Shown here: positions 22,869-49,727 of the stretch, in pieces
How the letters are laid out: each line of letters opens with the position of its first letter
Numbering within the stretch: position 1 is the first letter of the stretch
Origin: Strigops habroptila
Lineage: Eukaryota; Chordata; Aves; Psittaciformes; Psittacidae
Direction: 5' to 3'
Assembly (NCBI RefSeq): GCF_004027225.2
Contig: NC_044277.2
Location: forward strand, 35,062,812 to 35,126,811
Length of the DNA: 64,000 nt
Position numbers and translations under genes: made by a program
Notes under the pieces: generated by a model
Told to the model about the DNA's origin: nothing
The model's database searches: none
The model's input: the letters and a program-made list of their open reading frames with translations, nothing else

Positions 22869-22902
22869 TATGCTAGTAGCATAAAATCATGCTACTAGCA
22901 TA
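22869..22902. repeat. Perfect 14-bp inverted repeat
   Basis: TATGCTAGTAGCAT, a 6-base spacer AAAATC, then its exact reverse complement ATGCTACTAGCATA. It would form a hairpin or cruciform. No flanking transposon ends are visible. Confidence 0.85.
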
Positions 22903-23470
22903 CAATTAACATGTTTATCTACAATATTTGAAGTACTTATGGAAATCTGAATATAAAAGATGTTGTATATCACACCATAAACTAGATTAAGATAAAATGA
23001 TAAAAACAAATACTTTCAAAAGTACAAAACCAGACAAAATTTAAATATGACAGAGTTGAGCTAGCACCATTTTAAGGGCGCAAGTCCCTAAGAGGTGAAA
23101 ATGATTAAAATATGAGGTGGTAATATGTAAGATTAATTACATGCACATAGAATTTTTTTCATGTCTTCAAGAGCTGACATCAGAGAGTCTCCAGTTAGTT
23201 GAAGGATTTTCTGGAGTTCAAAACAATTACACTAAACCTTTAAGGAATTAATGAAGTATCTTGTTCCTCAGGGTGTATTTTTTATGAGCTGTAGTTTTAC
23301 TTTTCAGAGCCCAGGAATAATATCCATGAGGAAATACGTAATTTAGGAAAGTTAATTTTGACCCTCAGATGAAACTTCTAACATATGAAAGATTTGCTCT
23401 GACGTTTGGTTTGTTTTTAATTATGAAAAACTGCTTCATACAGGGCTTTCTGAAAACTACAATATTCTGG

Positions 23471-23640
23471 GAAGTAGCATGGTCCAGTGGAGAGGTCATA
23501 GGCCTGCATCTCAGGAGAACTGGGTTTTCTTCCTGACTTTTCACAAACCAGGAGTGCATAAACTTTAGCAAAGCATTTTTGCCAGAGCTAGTGTCTGTTT
23601 TCCTTTATGAAATAATAAGATTGATCATTAGCCTTTTTAA
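23471..23640 (+). mobile_element. MIR-like CORE-SINE relic (tRNA-derived)
   Basis: The head GTAGCATGGTCCAGTGGAGA contains a perfect pol III A box (TGGTCCAGTGG, 23480-23490). About 32 bp on is a decayed B box (GGTTTTCTTCC, 23523-23533), and the intervening TCAGGAGAACTGGG matches MIR/CORE-SINEs of birds and other reptiles. After about 23545 the core is badly decayed, so the right end is uncertain. It is an ancient, silent insertion. Confidence 0.6.
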
Positions 23641-26564
23641 AATACAGATGAAAAAGGATATGGAAGTTCTACCATTTCTATGCACTAAAGGTCATCACTA
23701 CATCTCCACTTCGTCAGACATTACCATAAATATAAATAACAATTCTTAATATTGCTGTTAGCAAAGAATGTTTACCCTGTTTTTCATAGTTTGTCTGTTT
23801 AGGTCATCACAGATAGGAAATGCCTAATCCCTTTGAGGGGTTATAAATATATTGTATCAGCAACTCTTCATTTTCAACTGAAACATGTATTTGACTCCTA
23901 TGTAATTTGTCCATCATTTCCTGTGTGAATTTCTGTTTGATTTAGACCCAATTACCTTAGGGCTTGTGTGTAACTGCAGTGGCATTACTTTATTCTAAAA
24001 GGAAATTAATTTATGTGCCTGCATCTAATGGCATGCAGTCTTTAGTAATTACAACCATCTGAACTTTCTTCTCCAGCTGAAAACAAGTTGTATTCACTTA
24101 CTGCAGCATTTTAGTTTAGAATTAGGCTTATATTTTCAGTCTGTTTCTAAGGGAGGCATTTTCAGTCTCCACAAAGCTGGAGGTACAACTGGAGTAACCC
24201 AGAGGTACTAAACCAGCAGATATTCTTCCAGCTTAAACAAGATGTATGTATTCTATGTGGTGATACAAACCCCAAACTAGCTTCTCATTATACCATGTTT
24301 TTGTGGAACATCTTCCTTTTCCACTTCAAAAATTCTAATGACAACTAGGTAAAATTCTGAAAGTGGCAAAAATGGTTTAACACAAATATTTACATAAAAC
24401 ATCAGCCAGGGACAAATAACATGTAAATAGCATCTTACATCTATTGAAGAACAGAGAAGAAGGACTGTGTGAATACTCAGATTTGCTCTCTATACAGAGT
24501 TGGACAAAATAATGCTGAGATACCAGTACCTCTTCTGGCTGTTTCCAAGTAATAGCAGCATATAATAATTTTTATTTTCTTTTCTTGGCTCATCTGTCAA
24601 ACCTCATTAAAATATTTGGAAAGCTGTTGTTTTCTCTATGGTGAGAATTTTTAAAGTGTGTTTTGAATTATTTCTCATCACTTACCTTTGAAGATGGAAT
24701 CTTGCATTTCCCAAATCAACCTTGTAGTCTCTGCTGGAGGTAAGATACAATGTTAATTAAAAAAACCCAACAAAACCCAACAAACCACCATTATAAAAGC
24801 ACTATAAAGATTAAATGTTTGTACTAACAAGCAGTTTTCTAATAACTTCACTTTTACATCCAGGCTTTAACAGATTTTAATGCTGGGAAATGCAGAAAGG
24901 CTATTTCACTTTTTGGCACCTGCCAGTACTACTAATGATGATAACAGGTTGGTACTAATAACAGACCTGAAAGTTTTATGATAATAAGTACGCATATTGG
25001 GCTTCAGGCGTTGTCTGGTACTGGACCTATTTCAGCGTGATTTTAGTTGTATTTGCAGACATAATTTTAGGAACTTTTGTAGTTTCCTGCTCAAATAAGA
25101 GGTATTGTCAAGTAGTTATTATGCAACAGAACAAGTCTAAGAACTTAAAGCACTGCATGCAAGGCTAGGGCTTTACATAAGTAATTATCCAGGTACCTGT
25201 CTCACCTAAACCACTTCAAGGATAAAAATACATACATGCAGAGTTAATGGCCCCATGCGCCTACTTCAGAATAAGTCTGACGGGAACAAAACTGAGGAAA
25301 ATACATATTTACCAGAGTTATTATTCATGAGCAGCAAAAATAACAATGCCCTGTCTCCTGCAGTATCTTACTTGCTGTTGACTGAAACTAGAAGGTTCAT
25401 GGGTCATAGCTGGAGTTCCCACCCCCAGGTCTGTAACAGACTCTCCACACTGCTCCAGCTCTCCCTTCTGTCTACTAGGCTGTGGTTGAATGAAGAATGG
25501 GTAAGCACCATGTCCTGAAGAAACCAGGTTGGCAACATCAGACTTAATGGATCATAGCTTTATTTTTCAAAGATATTTTGCAGAGAGTACAGCTCTTTGC
25601 AAGTTTATTGAAATTAAAGCACTATTTGCACTGCCCTGTTTTTGAGAACCTTGTATTTTCTACCTTTGAATACATAAAAAACAAAACAAATTTAAATTCA
25701 GTGGAAAAAGTTATTTCAGACATATTTTACATTCTAAAACAACTATACCAAAGAAACTCTCTTGATTCCTTTTTATATAGCTGTCTAGCCACAAAAGAGG
25801 AAGACGAGATACTCAGGAAAAAGGCTGACTGAATGAAAAGATTGAAATCTGACCCTGAAAAAGACTGTCAGAAATTGTTAGGCTTGAATTTAATGTTTTA
25901 CAATTAAGTGTAAGTATCTTCTAAGGATATTTGTCTTACTTGTTATATGACACACCCCACATATAGAATCCATATACACAGAAACGGCTCTATACAAAAT
26001 GCATGGCAGTGCTTATGCAAGGGAGGCTCTTAAGGAGTTTTATGTCCTTAGAAGTAAAACTCATTTCAGTGTTCCAGTCTGGAACCGTAAGAAATATAGC
26101 CATCAGTGATTTTACCCAGGTATTTCCAAAAACTTTTTTGAAGACAAGGACTTCTTGCACTCAGCCAAATTACTGCCATCCTGGAGAGTACACAGATGAT
26201 TGTTTAATTTTCTGTGCCACCAGATGAGAATCCTATTTCAAATCTTAATGAATAAATACTCTCTCTGAAACTTCTCATAGCTTTTTCTGCCTTTAAATCA
26301 AATTACTCGCAGACAGTCCTAGACACCTGCAAAATCTACAGCCATGAGGGAGAACAAAATCCAAAATTAACTTTCAGACCATTAACATACCTTTTTTACA
26401 GAAACATTTCCCAGAACAAGCAGCTCCAGGGTATGCTCAGTTTGGATTCTACCACAGAAATAAGGACATCTTATGATCTTTTGTATCCTCAGAGAGGATA
26501 TAGGAAATTTGAGGTTGGAAGGATGGACGCTTTATACCTTGTGTGTATTTCTAACAAAGATCAA

Positions 26565-26940
26565 AGTGCAACATGAGATCCCCTCTCAGCCTTCTCCTCT
26601 CTAGACTAAACAGGCCCAGCTCCCACAATCTCTCCAGACCCCTGATCATCCTTGTGGCCCTCTGCTGGACCTTCTCCAGTAGTTCCTTGGCTTCCTTGTA
26701 CTGGGGAGCCCAGAACTGGACACAGTGCTCCAGATGTGGCCTCACCAGGGTCGAGTACAGGGGGAGGATCACCTCCTTTGACCTGCTGTCCACACTCCTC
26801 CTGATGCACCCCAGGATACTATAGTCCCCCCTGGCCACAAGGGCACACTGATGGCTCATAGTCAATTTATCCACCAATACTGCCAAGTCCTCCTTAGCTG
26901 AATTGCTCAGGTCAGCCCCCACCCTGTACTGCTACTGGGG
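26565..26940 (-). mobile_element. CR1 LINE fragment (reverse-transcriptase C-terminal region)
   Basis: The minus strand encodes a broken but readable CR1 polymerase tail including [20 protein letters not shown] and [11 protein letters not shown]. The plus strand reads the usual CCCCTCTCAGCCTTCTCCTC type text. Both the 3' tail and 5' part are missing. Confidence 0.93.
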
Positions 26941-27050
26941 GAGGAAGAACCCCGAAGGCTTATTCCTCAGAGCTGTGGCCAGGCCCATAGCAGGCTAAAA
27001 TGCAACCCTGCGCCCCGGCTCACCCTTGTGGGCATTATTACCCCAGGACT

Positions 27051-27470
27051 GCCGCGACCAGCACTAAACCGTATCACTGAAGACTTCATCTATACGGTTT
27101 TTGAACACCTCCAGGGATGGCGATTCCACCACCGCCCTGTGCAGGCGGTTCCAATGCCCAATCACCCTCTCTGTGAAGAGATTTTTCCTAATATCCAATC
27201 TAAACCTCCCCTGGCACAGCTTGAGGCTGTTACCTCTTGTCCCACCACTTGTTAGCTGCGAGAAGAGACCGACCCCACCTCACTACATCCTCCTTTCAGG
27301 CAGTTATAGAGAGCAACAAGGTCTCCCCTGAGCCTTCTCCAGACTAAACAACCCCCATTCCCTCAGCCGTTCCTCATAAGAATTGTTCTCCATAAAACTT
27401 GTTCTCCAGACCCTTCACCAGCTTCGTCGCCCTTTCCTGGACCCGCTCCAGCCCCTCAATGCCTTGTCGG
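27051..27470 (-). mobile_element. CR1 LINE fragment abutting the PPP1R42 promoter
   Basis: A second CR1 piece from a different subfamily: GCACTAAACCGTATCACTGA, then AACACCTCCAGGGATGGCGA, through TTCCTCATAAGAATTG and ending at CCAGCCCCTCAATGCC. It contains a short internal duplication (TTGTTCTCCA twice, near 27380-27410). The CpG island begins directly at its right edge. Confidence 0.9.
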
Positions 27471-28060
27471 GGGCGGCACGGCCACACACACTCGAGCCGC
27501 AACAGCCCGCCCCACCACCGAACGCCTCAGGCCGCCCCCACGCCCCCGATGGCGCCGAAGCCCCCGCGGGGGCACACCGTGTCGAGCGCGCGTTCCTCCC
27601 CCCGCCCTCCCCGCCTGTGGTCTCTTCTCAACGCTGATTGGGTGCGCGGGGCGCGCGCCGCAGCCGGCGGCGGGAGCTTTCTGCCCCCTCGGCTGTTGGC
27701 GTGCGGTTGCCGTGGCAACCAGGGGCGGTGGAGGCGCGCGTCCGTCCCGCCGCCGCTGCTGGGAGGTGACGGGGAGAGCGGGGCCGCGGGGGGATTCCCT
27801 GTGGGACAGAGCTCGGGAGCGAGTCCTGGCCCCTGCCGCTCTGTCCTCCCTCTTCGCTGGCGGGCGGGGAGGTCAGAGCAGCCTGCCCGCGGGTTGGGCT
27901 CGGTGGCGGTTGGTCTCTGTCGTCGTCGGGCCTTCTGCTGGGTGCAGTGGTGGGGTGGGGACGACAGCGTGAACCCCCCCCTGCTGTGGGAGCTTGGGAG
28001 CGGGGATCGAGGGGGACGGGCCTCACCAAAGCCCCCGCCTTGGAGCCCGGCTTTCTCTCT
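27470..28060. promoter_or_regulatory. PPP1R42: CpG-island promoter of PPP1R42
   Basis: A sharply bounded GC- and CpG-rich block of about 0.6 kb, 1.3-1.9 kb upstream of the PPP1R42 ATG. It holds an inverted CCAAT box (ATTGG, 27637-27641) and a palindromic X-box (27705-27720). The 5' UTR exon must lie here; the exact start and donor are not settled. The 190-250 codon open frames on both strands are products of GC richness. Confidence 0.85.
27705..27720. promoter_or_regulatory. PPP1R42: Perfect palindromic RFX X-box
   Basis: GGTTGCCGTGGCAACC is an exact palindrome apart from its central GT and is the textbook X-box form GTTGCC-NN-GGCAAC. RFX2/RFX3 drive ciliary and spermatid genes through such sites. 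PPP1R42 is a testis- and centrosome-associated protein, so this is a likely functional control element. Confidence 0.8.
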
Positions 28061-29382
28061 GCTGTTACTGCTTGGACTGGAAAAAGAAGTAAGAAAGGGC
28101 ACTGAGAGGTGTTTTTATTTGAAAAGCAAGAAAAAATCCCACACTTAGTTAAGAAAAAAACAAACCTTTTGGTTGGGCTTTTTTAGGTTTGGAAAGTTTT
28201 GTTGTTATATACTAAGCCACCAAGCTTAAAGTTACTTAGAACTAAATTTTCTTATTTACAAAGGATTATATTTCATTTTGTACTTCCTTGTCTCAACCCA
28301 AAACAAACAAAACCAAACCAAACAAACAAAAAGCTTTTCAGCTTTCTCTCTTCCCTCACCTTAAAAAAAACCCAGCATAGATAAGGGGGAACTACTGAGC
28401 TTCCATCTTACATAGTAAGTAAGGAAGTTTCTTCTGTCTTCGTAGTTTCAATCTTTGCTTTTCCTCAGATTCTTATAAACGTAGCACTGGCAAGGAGGAT
28501 TCTGTGTGCCTTGGTTTATGTGGCTGTGTAAGGTTTAGTGTTGGGATGGTTTTTGCTGCCTCCTCAGTTATCTTTGGGGGGGGGGGGGAAGTATTATGTA
28601 TTGGCTACAATACATCATGTACATTGTATATATACTGGCTAAAAAGGCGACTTTTTTATTCTGAGTTGTTAAGTTGTATTTGTGAGAGTATTTTTATCCC
28701 CAGACCAGTTTTATCCCTATTCAGTTCGAATATGTGAATCAGGGGAAGCTCACTTGGAACAATGGCCAGAGTTTTAAAAGGAAAAAAAAAAAACCAAACC
28801 AAAAACCTGGTATTGTGAGAGCCTCTACAGTACTGCTTCAGTGCAAAAAAATCACATTTTTCACTGTGCATAACAAATGCACGTGCAATTTTGTGCATGG
28901 CAAAAGGGTTGCACAGCTGTAATGAAGAGTACTGTAGCTTTATACCACTTCTCAAAGCCTGTAAAGCCTGCTATACAGAGTGATGTGTTTTCTAACTAAT
29001 AATTAGGTTATGAGCTGCCATTAATCACTTATTTATGTTTGAGAATTACTTCAGTTGTGGGCCATTTTGCTCAGATTTCTATATCAAAAAGATGAAGACT
29101 AGGGTACAACCTACTTAAGCACACTGAAACAGCAAATGGAATATAACAGTTTGGGAACATGGCAGCAAAAAAGAGGTAGGGTTTTATAAGCAGCAAAGAC
29201 TATCTATAAATGTGTCACTAAGCAAAAAGGGAATTGGTGAGGAAACATCAGATTTGAAGTATATACGTAAGCTTTGCTGAAGATCTGGGATACAAGTATA
29301 ACATTTTCCTTTTTCATTTTTAAGGCATTTGATAAAGCTACCTACAAGAGCACATGGAATATGCTATTAAAAGAAGTGCTAG

Positions 29383-43656
<14,274 letters not shown>

Positions 43657-43960
43657 GTATGTTCCTCAGATATTTCTCTTTGTTCTGTTGGTTATTGCTT
43701 GTACAGCTCTTACTGAATCAGCTGGAAAACGAGGACATGAAGGTAGAATTTAATCTGAAATAAGTTTTCTGTTGGTTTTTATTTTTAACCATATTGTATT
43801 TTTTGTATTTATTTCTTCAAAACACAATATAGTAGATTTCAGTTTCTGGTTATAAATCAATGGACTAGCTAATAGCGGTATCTTCTGGGTTACTAGTTTC
43901 TCTCATATGCATTTAAATGTAATCTTCCACAAAGATAATAAACTATCATATCCAAGTTAA
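43657..43960 (+). other. PPP1R42: PPP1R42 3' UTR candidate with polyadenylation signal
   Basis: If the exon is not spliced at its stop, AATAAA at 43937-43942, about 280 bases downstream, is the nearest polyadenylation signal. Inferred. Confidence 0.45.
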
Positions 43961-45614
43961 TTCTTGGAAGTACAGTTACTGTCAACAACATTGGCAAAGG
44001 CTGATCCCATGCACATAGTAGTATGCAGAAGGAGAAATAATCACTTTTCATCATTCTAGCTTACTTCTAACAGGCATGTTCCAGTGTAGTATATACTTCA
44101 TTAGCATTTTCCTGTAGCATCAGCTCAAAACCATCAAGATACTCAAGAAAGAAAATCTGTGTGTCCCTTACAGACATTTAGACATTAGATTTAGACATTA
44201 CAGACATTTTCATTAGATGAATTTAAACAGTTTGGAGTTTAGCATATGTATTTCTTACTCACGTAAGCAGCTTTGTGAACTCTAGTGCCACTGTTTGTGG
44301 AAATAAAATCTGCTCACAGGGATTTGCAGTTTGGGACCTATAGTTTCTTCAGTTTTACCTGTAGTAATAGTTTAGTTCAGTATTTGCGACCTAATATCAC
44401 TCCTTCCAGATTTTTAATTCTACTTTTAACCTCACTGTTTTATTATTTATCAGCTGTACTGGCTCATAAAAAATTCATCATTTATGCAATGCTCTAGGTA
44501 AATAAATTCAACTGACAGAGGAATTCTTTGGTAACGAAATTACTAAATGTAGTGTTTTATTTTACATTCAAATCAGAATTTATTAGTAACTGAGCAACAT
44601 TTAATACAATTTTCTTCTTGACGACTTACCACTTTCCATTCCATCAGTTTTGTTCCTACTGATTCCTGTTCCGATGAAAAATAGCTGCCTTTCCCTTTGA
44701 AAAGGGAAAAAGAATTACAAATCACAGAGCTGCTCTCCTCCAAAGTATCGTTTTTGTCCTTCATATGACAGTGGATATATTCTGGCCTAAAAAGAAACTG
44801 AACTCATCATATATGGGCCCATTCTTTATTTTTTTTTTCCTGCTGCAGAATGCACACAGCAGTGGAGAAGTTTGAAAACAAGAACTGAAGGAATAATGCA
44901 CTAGTTATCACAAAATAGTAATACTACACAATTATTTTCCAGTGAACAACCCAGGCTTGTGAAATGTAGAGGAGTGCAGGCTAGTATTCATGCCATGCAA
45001 ACATGCATTTCTTTTAATTCCTTTGCGAAATGAGTTTGTCCACGTGCTCAGGGTTCTGTCAGCTGGTATTTCATCTTTATTAGCATTCTGTCTTTTGGGC
45101 CAGGCTGAATAAAACTATGCTTTTCCTTTACAATTATCCTTAATCCCAATAAAGGGTGGAACATGTGTGTACAGCACCTCCCAGAAAGATGTTTTCTTCA
45201 GTGTGACAACTTCTGCTATCTCCTTTGACGTAATGAATTCTGATTCTACACTACTGTATTTAAAAGCTGACCAATTGTTGAGCTTCTTTGCTTGACAAAA
45301 ATTTTCCTAGTATTAAGAAGCTGGAGTACAATCCTGGTCCTGTGGAAATCCCTCTCGACCCTAGAAAGGCAAAGATTGCATCTCCCATACTTGATCGGAA
45401 CTTAATGTCTATATTTGTACAAATGTACATTTGCAAGTTAAACTATTTGAGTGATTTTATTTAATTATATTTTTTTTTTACTATTAGTCTCGATGATTTT
45501 ACTCTGATTCACACAAAGGTTAGAATAAACTACAGCCAGATGACGTGCATTTAATATTTTCAAAGAGCTTGGAAGTTGGACTTTTATCTTGGATGCTGAA
45601 GGTTGCTGTTCATT

Positions 45615-45650
45615 AATTACAATTTCACGTGTAATTACAATTTCATGTGT
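45615..45650 (+). repeat. Two-copy 18-bp tandem repeat
   Basis: AATTACAATTTCACGTGT is followed directly by AATTACAATTTCATGTGT, one base different. The first copy contains a CACGTG E-box, lost in the second. A small local duplication. Confidence 0.85.
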
Positions 45651-48540
45651 AATCACTGATTTTGAGACCTATTCTAATCTTGTTATTAGTGGAACTCCAT
45701 GAAAACCGAAGAGTCTTGGGAATTAGCTAAAGGTTGGTGAATTCTTTAAAATGTTCATTTTGGGGGTAAAAAAAACCCACCTCAAAATACATAAATATTC
45801 ATTCTCAGAGTATATGCAAATATGAAATAATGACAAATCACAATATTCCCTTGCCAGACCCAGTAATTAGGGATATGCATAAATGTGGCCACATGTAAAG
45901 CGAGGAACTGAACAAATACTTGTATTGTTTAATGAAATTCAGTATCGGACCAAAGAAATTAGTGAATTTTAATCCTAACCTCTGTGTTAGGCAAATAAAT
46001 TATTCCAACAGATGTTTCCTCTTTCCCTATACATGCTAGGTGATGTTTGACCTTGGCAACTGAAAAACAGGCATTAAATACCTTTTTAACCTACATGTAA
46101 GATCCACTGAGGATTACATACAACTTGAACAATGAAACAAAGCCAGTTATTACTAGATTACTGAAATATGTCATTAATCTTTCTTTTTGGGTGATATAAA
46201 AACAATAGCAAATTTATATTGGATTTTAAGTTAGTTTTGAACATTTAGAGAGAATTATGGATATTGGCAGGAAGTAATTAAAAGAAAACAAATCACTTAA
46301 CTATTTTAAAGATACCTAATACCTTCCAATGGGATACAGGAGTATGAATTTTTCCTAAGTAGAGAAGTTGTTGAAATTTTGATGCTGTAAACTTAACCTG
46401 TAACCAGCAGTTTCTGCCCGCATTTCCTTAATCATGGAATTAAATATCATAGTAGGTATTAATAGCAATATTGTAGCAATTCAGAATTTGGTGGGAAAGT
46501 CACCTTTTGTCTCTGCAGTGTATGTTATGTGATTAGCAATATGGTAATATCTTTAAATGATGCAGTCAGCGTATAGTAAGTACACTGGATTGTGCCAACT
46601 AATCACAAGCCACTCTCCGAGCCACCACACACATCCTGTGTAGCTCAAGTTGTAGTTCAAAGGGAAGGAACTTGCAGCAATGTTACTTCTTCCTCTTCCT
46701 AGCTCTTTGGCAGGTGACTTTACCAGCATTGTAGATATTTATTTATTAAATATTTAGAAATGCCTTGAGCAGAGGTGATTTGTGTGGTCTGAAATCTGTA
46801 TAGAATAATGTATATTGGATAACAGGTAGGAATGTACGTGTTCTGCATGTATATTGGGCTTTTGTTTATATGAATCTAACTGGCATTACAATAACTGGAA
46901 TTATTAAGATCTGTTATATGACAGTTTTATGGGAAGGGCTGATACAAGCTTATAATGATTGAATACCCAAACCGTAACTTTTACAATCCTGTTTATTTCT
47001 GATTACAAAATATAGTTCTCTTATTTGGGGAGTATGTTACCTCCAGGTAACCTAAATCTTGTTCTTTTACTGAATATCAATTCCAGCAAACTTCTGAAAA
47101 TTCAAAAATAAAAAATATTTTCAGCCTTGGCTTCATGACAAGAAGAAATACAGAACTAAGATACAAACCAGTGCAGTTTCAGCTGTGCACCCTACAGCGG
47201 GTTTTAGCCACTGAATAACCTGCAAGCACTAAAAACGAGTTCAGAATTAGGTGCATTAGATATCTGGATACCAGCTAGAGCAGTCTGGCAGACCTGAAAG
47301 CATGTTTTGAACAGACCTGGAGTGCCTTTTCCAGCATCTATAGCCTGACTCACTGCCTTTCCTTGGTGAAGGTGTTGAAGGAAAAATGTAAACACCACCT
47401 TGGTGAGGTCTAGAAAGTATCTATCAGCAATTAGTGATGAAGCTGTGGAAGAGAAATGTAAGGAATTTACTTGTCATTGAATTATTCAGCCATGACACAG
47501 GATAAAACGAGTTAAAGTGTAAGGATAAAGACATGAAATGGAGTTCTGAAATGAAAATTGTTGTTGAAGCAGAGCTGTTTGAATGGAGGTCAGATACTAG
47601 TGCTTTCTGGTTACTGTGGCCCATGTAAGGTTTCAGAGGGCAATTCAGCCAATTTAGTGGTTGGTTCTCTTTTTTTCCAGAGGATATGTGCTACCTGCAG
47701 ATGCGAGTTAAGTGCTTTTTGTTAACCACAGTTAACATTACAGTAATGTGTATCTTCATGGTATTTTCTGTATCCGTGTTTACAGCCTTGCTGAATGTGG
47801 TGTTTGATGATTCTATTCATGATGATTTATAACCTGTTTACAAGGAAAAATACAACTCTGTCATTACAAACATGCAAGATGACATACCAATGGCATTATC
47901 TTCTGTATAAACCTAAATTTCAGTAGTGGTTATTTAAAAACAAAACCAGAAAAGTAGTTTTAATATATGCCAAATCTGTAGTACTTAACACTGCTACATC
48001 ATTCAGCCTCCTAAAGACAGTGATAAAAGGCATCCCTTTCCGGCCATGCCCATGCCTCCCCTCTCCAGTGCTCTGTGCTGCTGGCACAAAACTGGGAAAG
48101 AGGAAGGATCGAAAATACGCCAACAGAACACAAGCACCGACAGATCCCTTTGCCCTTGAAAAGAATAAATACTTTCCCAAATCACCGAGAGGGAGTGCGC
48201 ACCTCCCGATGATTAGATTGCCAGCTAGACCACATGTACTCCTACATGTCTGGATGACCAGATACCATGCAGACGCATTCCACATTCTTTTCGGGAGGTA
48301 TATGCCTGCTGATTGGCAAGCTGGCAGGAACACATTTGCTTGCCTTAATCTACTACCTTTTCCAGGAGATACGGGTTATTTCCCAGACCTTTAGAAAGCC
48401 AAATGGCACGTGCAGCTTGTCAGCCAGTAGTGGGTCAAAAAACTACCAGGGCACATCTCAGTCTGTGGGCTGTAATGCACTTTCAAGAATGTTAAAACTC
48501 AGACTGTCTGAAACCTTTTACATAAAATGCATTAATATTT

Positions 48541-48592
48541 AGAATCATTTAGGTTGGAAAAGACCCTTAAGATCATCGAGTGCAGCCATAGG
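48541..48592 (-). mobile_element. CR1 LINE, extreme 3' tail
   Basis: AGAATCATTTAGGTTGGAAA then AGACCCTTAAGATCATCGAG is the reverse complement of a CR1 3' terminus; only about 50 bp remain. Confidence 0.85.
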
Positions 48593-49727
48593 TCAATAAC
48601 ATTTTAAACAGAATTCATATACAGAGCAAACTAGTAGTGACTTTAGAGTGAGCTGCATCTTGTAAACGGCTCCATTGAAATTGTATCAGGAACAAAGTAC
48701 TGCTTTAGAACAGTAAAATAAACAAAAAGCAAACTCAAATCTTTGCATATTTATTTTTCAGGTGTTACATGTTCACTGTAATTGTTACTAGAAAAATGAA
48801 ACGGACACCCAGTAGACAGTGTTTACTCTTTTCCTATCCTTAGTTCTTTGTTGCCAGTACTTTTACAGGCTACTGTTGAGATAAAAACTCAAAACTTCAT
48901 AACATTTTTAGGCTGCTGTGTTAGCATTGCACATTTTTTATTGTGTGTCTAATATACAAAATTATAAAAATCACTTCTATATACACAAAGCATGAATCAA
49001 ATTAGCCAAGTAAAAAAATAATGCTGTGTCTTCAGGTTTTTAACACAGATACCTGCATGAAGACTTTAAAAGTAATTTGAGGTTAAAATAGAGACTGCTG
49101 CTTGAATAGGGATATATAAATAAATTCTTTAATCACTTCAGTATAACCCTGGAAGCAATTCAGTTGAAGTCAGTTCCAATAAACTAATTTACTGTAATGA
49201 TATAAACACTGTTTCAGTATTTGCCTTCCTGTATCCTATCACACATTGTGAAGGCATACTCCCATATGCAGCTGCTTCAACTAACCTGAGGTGAAACCAC
49301 AATCATTGTGCCCTCATCTAGCAAGACGAGATGCTACATTTTTTGGAGGACAGCATTACAACCATTAATTCCTTAGTAACAGCTATACCTCCTCAAATTC
49401 ACTTCTGGCACGCTGGGATGCAGCCCATCCAATTGCAAAGACTTGGATATGTCAGATTTGCCTCAGTGGCTCCTAAATCAATTATCATCTATTTTTGGTA
49501 GCGTTTTCCCCCACCAAAAACTGTTCCTGGGACTTAGGAGGTGTGAGACCAGGCCTTGCCAGTGAAGATTCTGATGCCTCCAGAACATTCTGCAGTACTG
49601 CTGTAGCTTTTTGGTGTGTTTGAAGTACCAAAAGGGAAAGAAATAAGGCCTTGGTGCCTGAACACCTCCCCTCGGTACTGCTCTGACCATAGTCAGAATA
49701 CATGTATAGATACCAGATATACTAGGT

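Larger units (their letters stand above)
19101..26564. other. COPS5-PPP1R42 intergenic region
   Basis: AT-rich, gene-poor DNA. It holds a CR1 3' end (19397-19703), a 54-codon minus-strand open frame (22023-22187), a perfect inverted repeat (22869-22902) and a CORE-SINE relic (23471-23640). Other open frames of 60-120 codons show no recognisable features. Confidence 0.65.

Noticed and set aside
23471-23545. Possible tRNA gene (A and B box-like sequences)
   Set aside because: The B box is decayed, and there is no cloverleaf; the flanking sequence matches a CORE-SINE instead.
25578-25832. 84-codon plus-strand frame with a helical look in intergenic DNA
   Set aside because: AT-rich sequence, no splice or start context, no recognised similarity, and length within chance for the region.
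26551-26922. 123-codon minus-strand frame with reverse-transcriptase-like sequence
   Set aside because: It is the remnant of a CR1 polymerase C-terminus in a truncated LINE, not a gene of its own.
27399-28148. 249-codon plus frame and 191-codon minus frame in the PPP1R42 CpG island
   Set aside because: Low-complexity GC-driven frames that begin inside a CR1 fragment or have no start context; better explained as promoter sequence.
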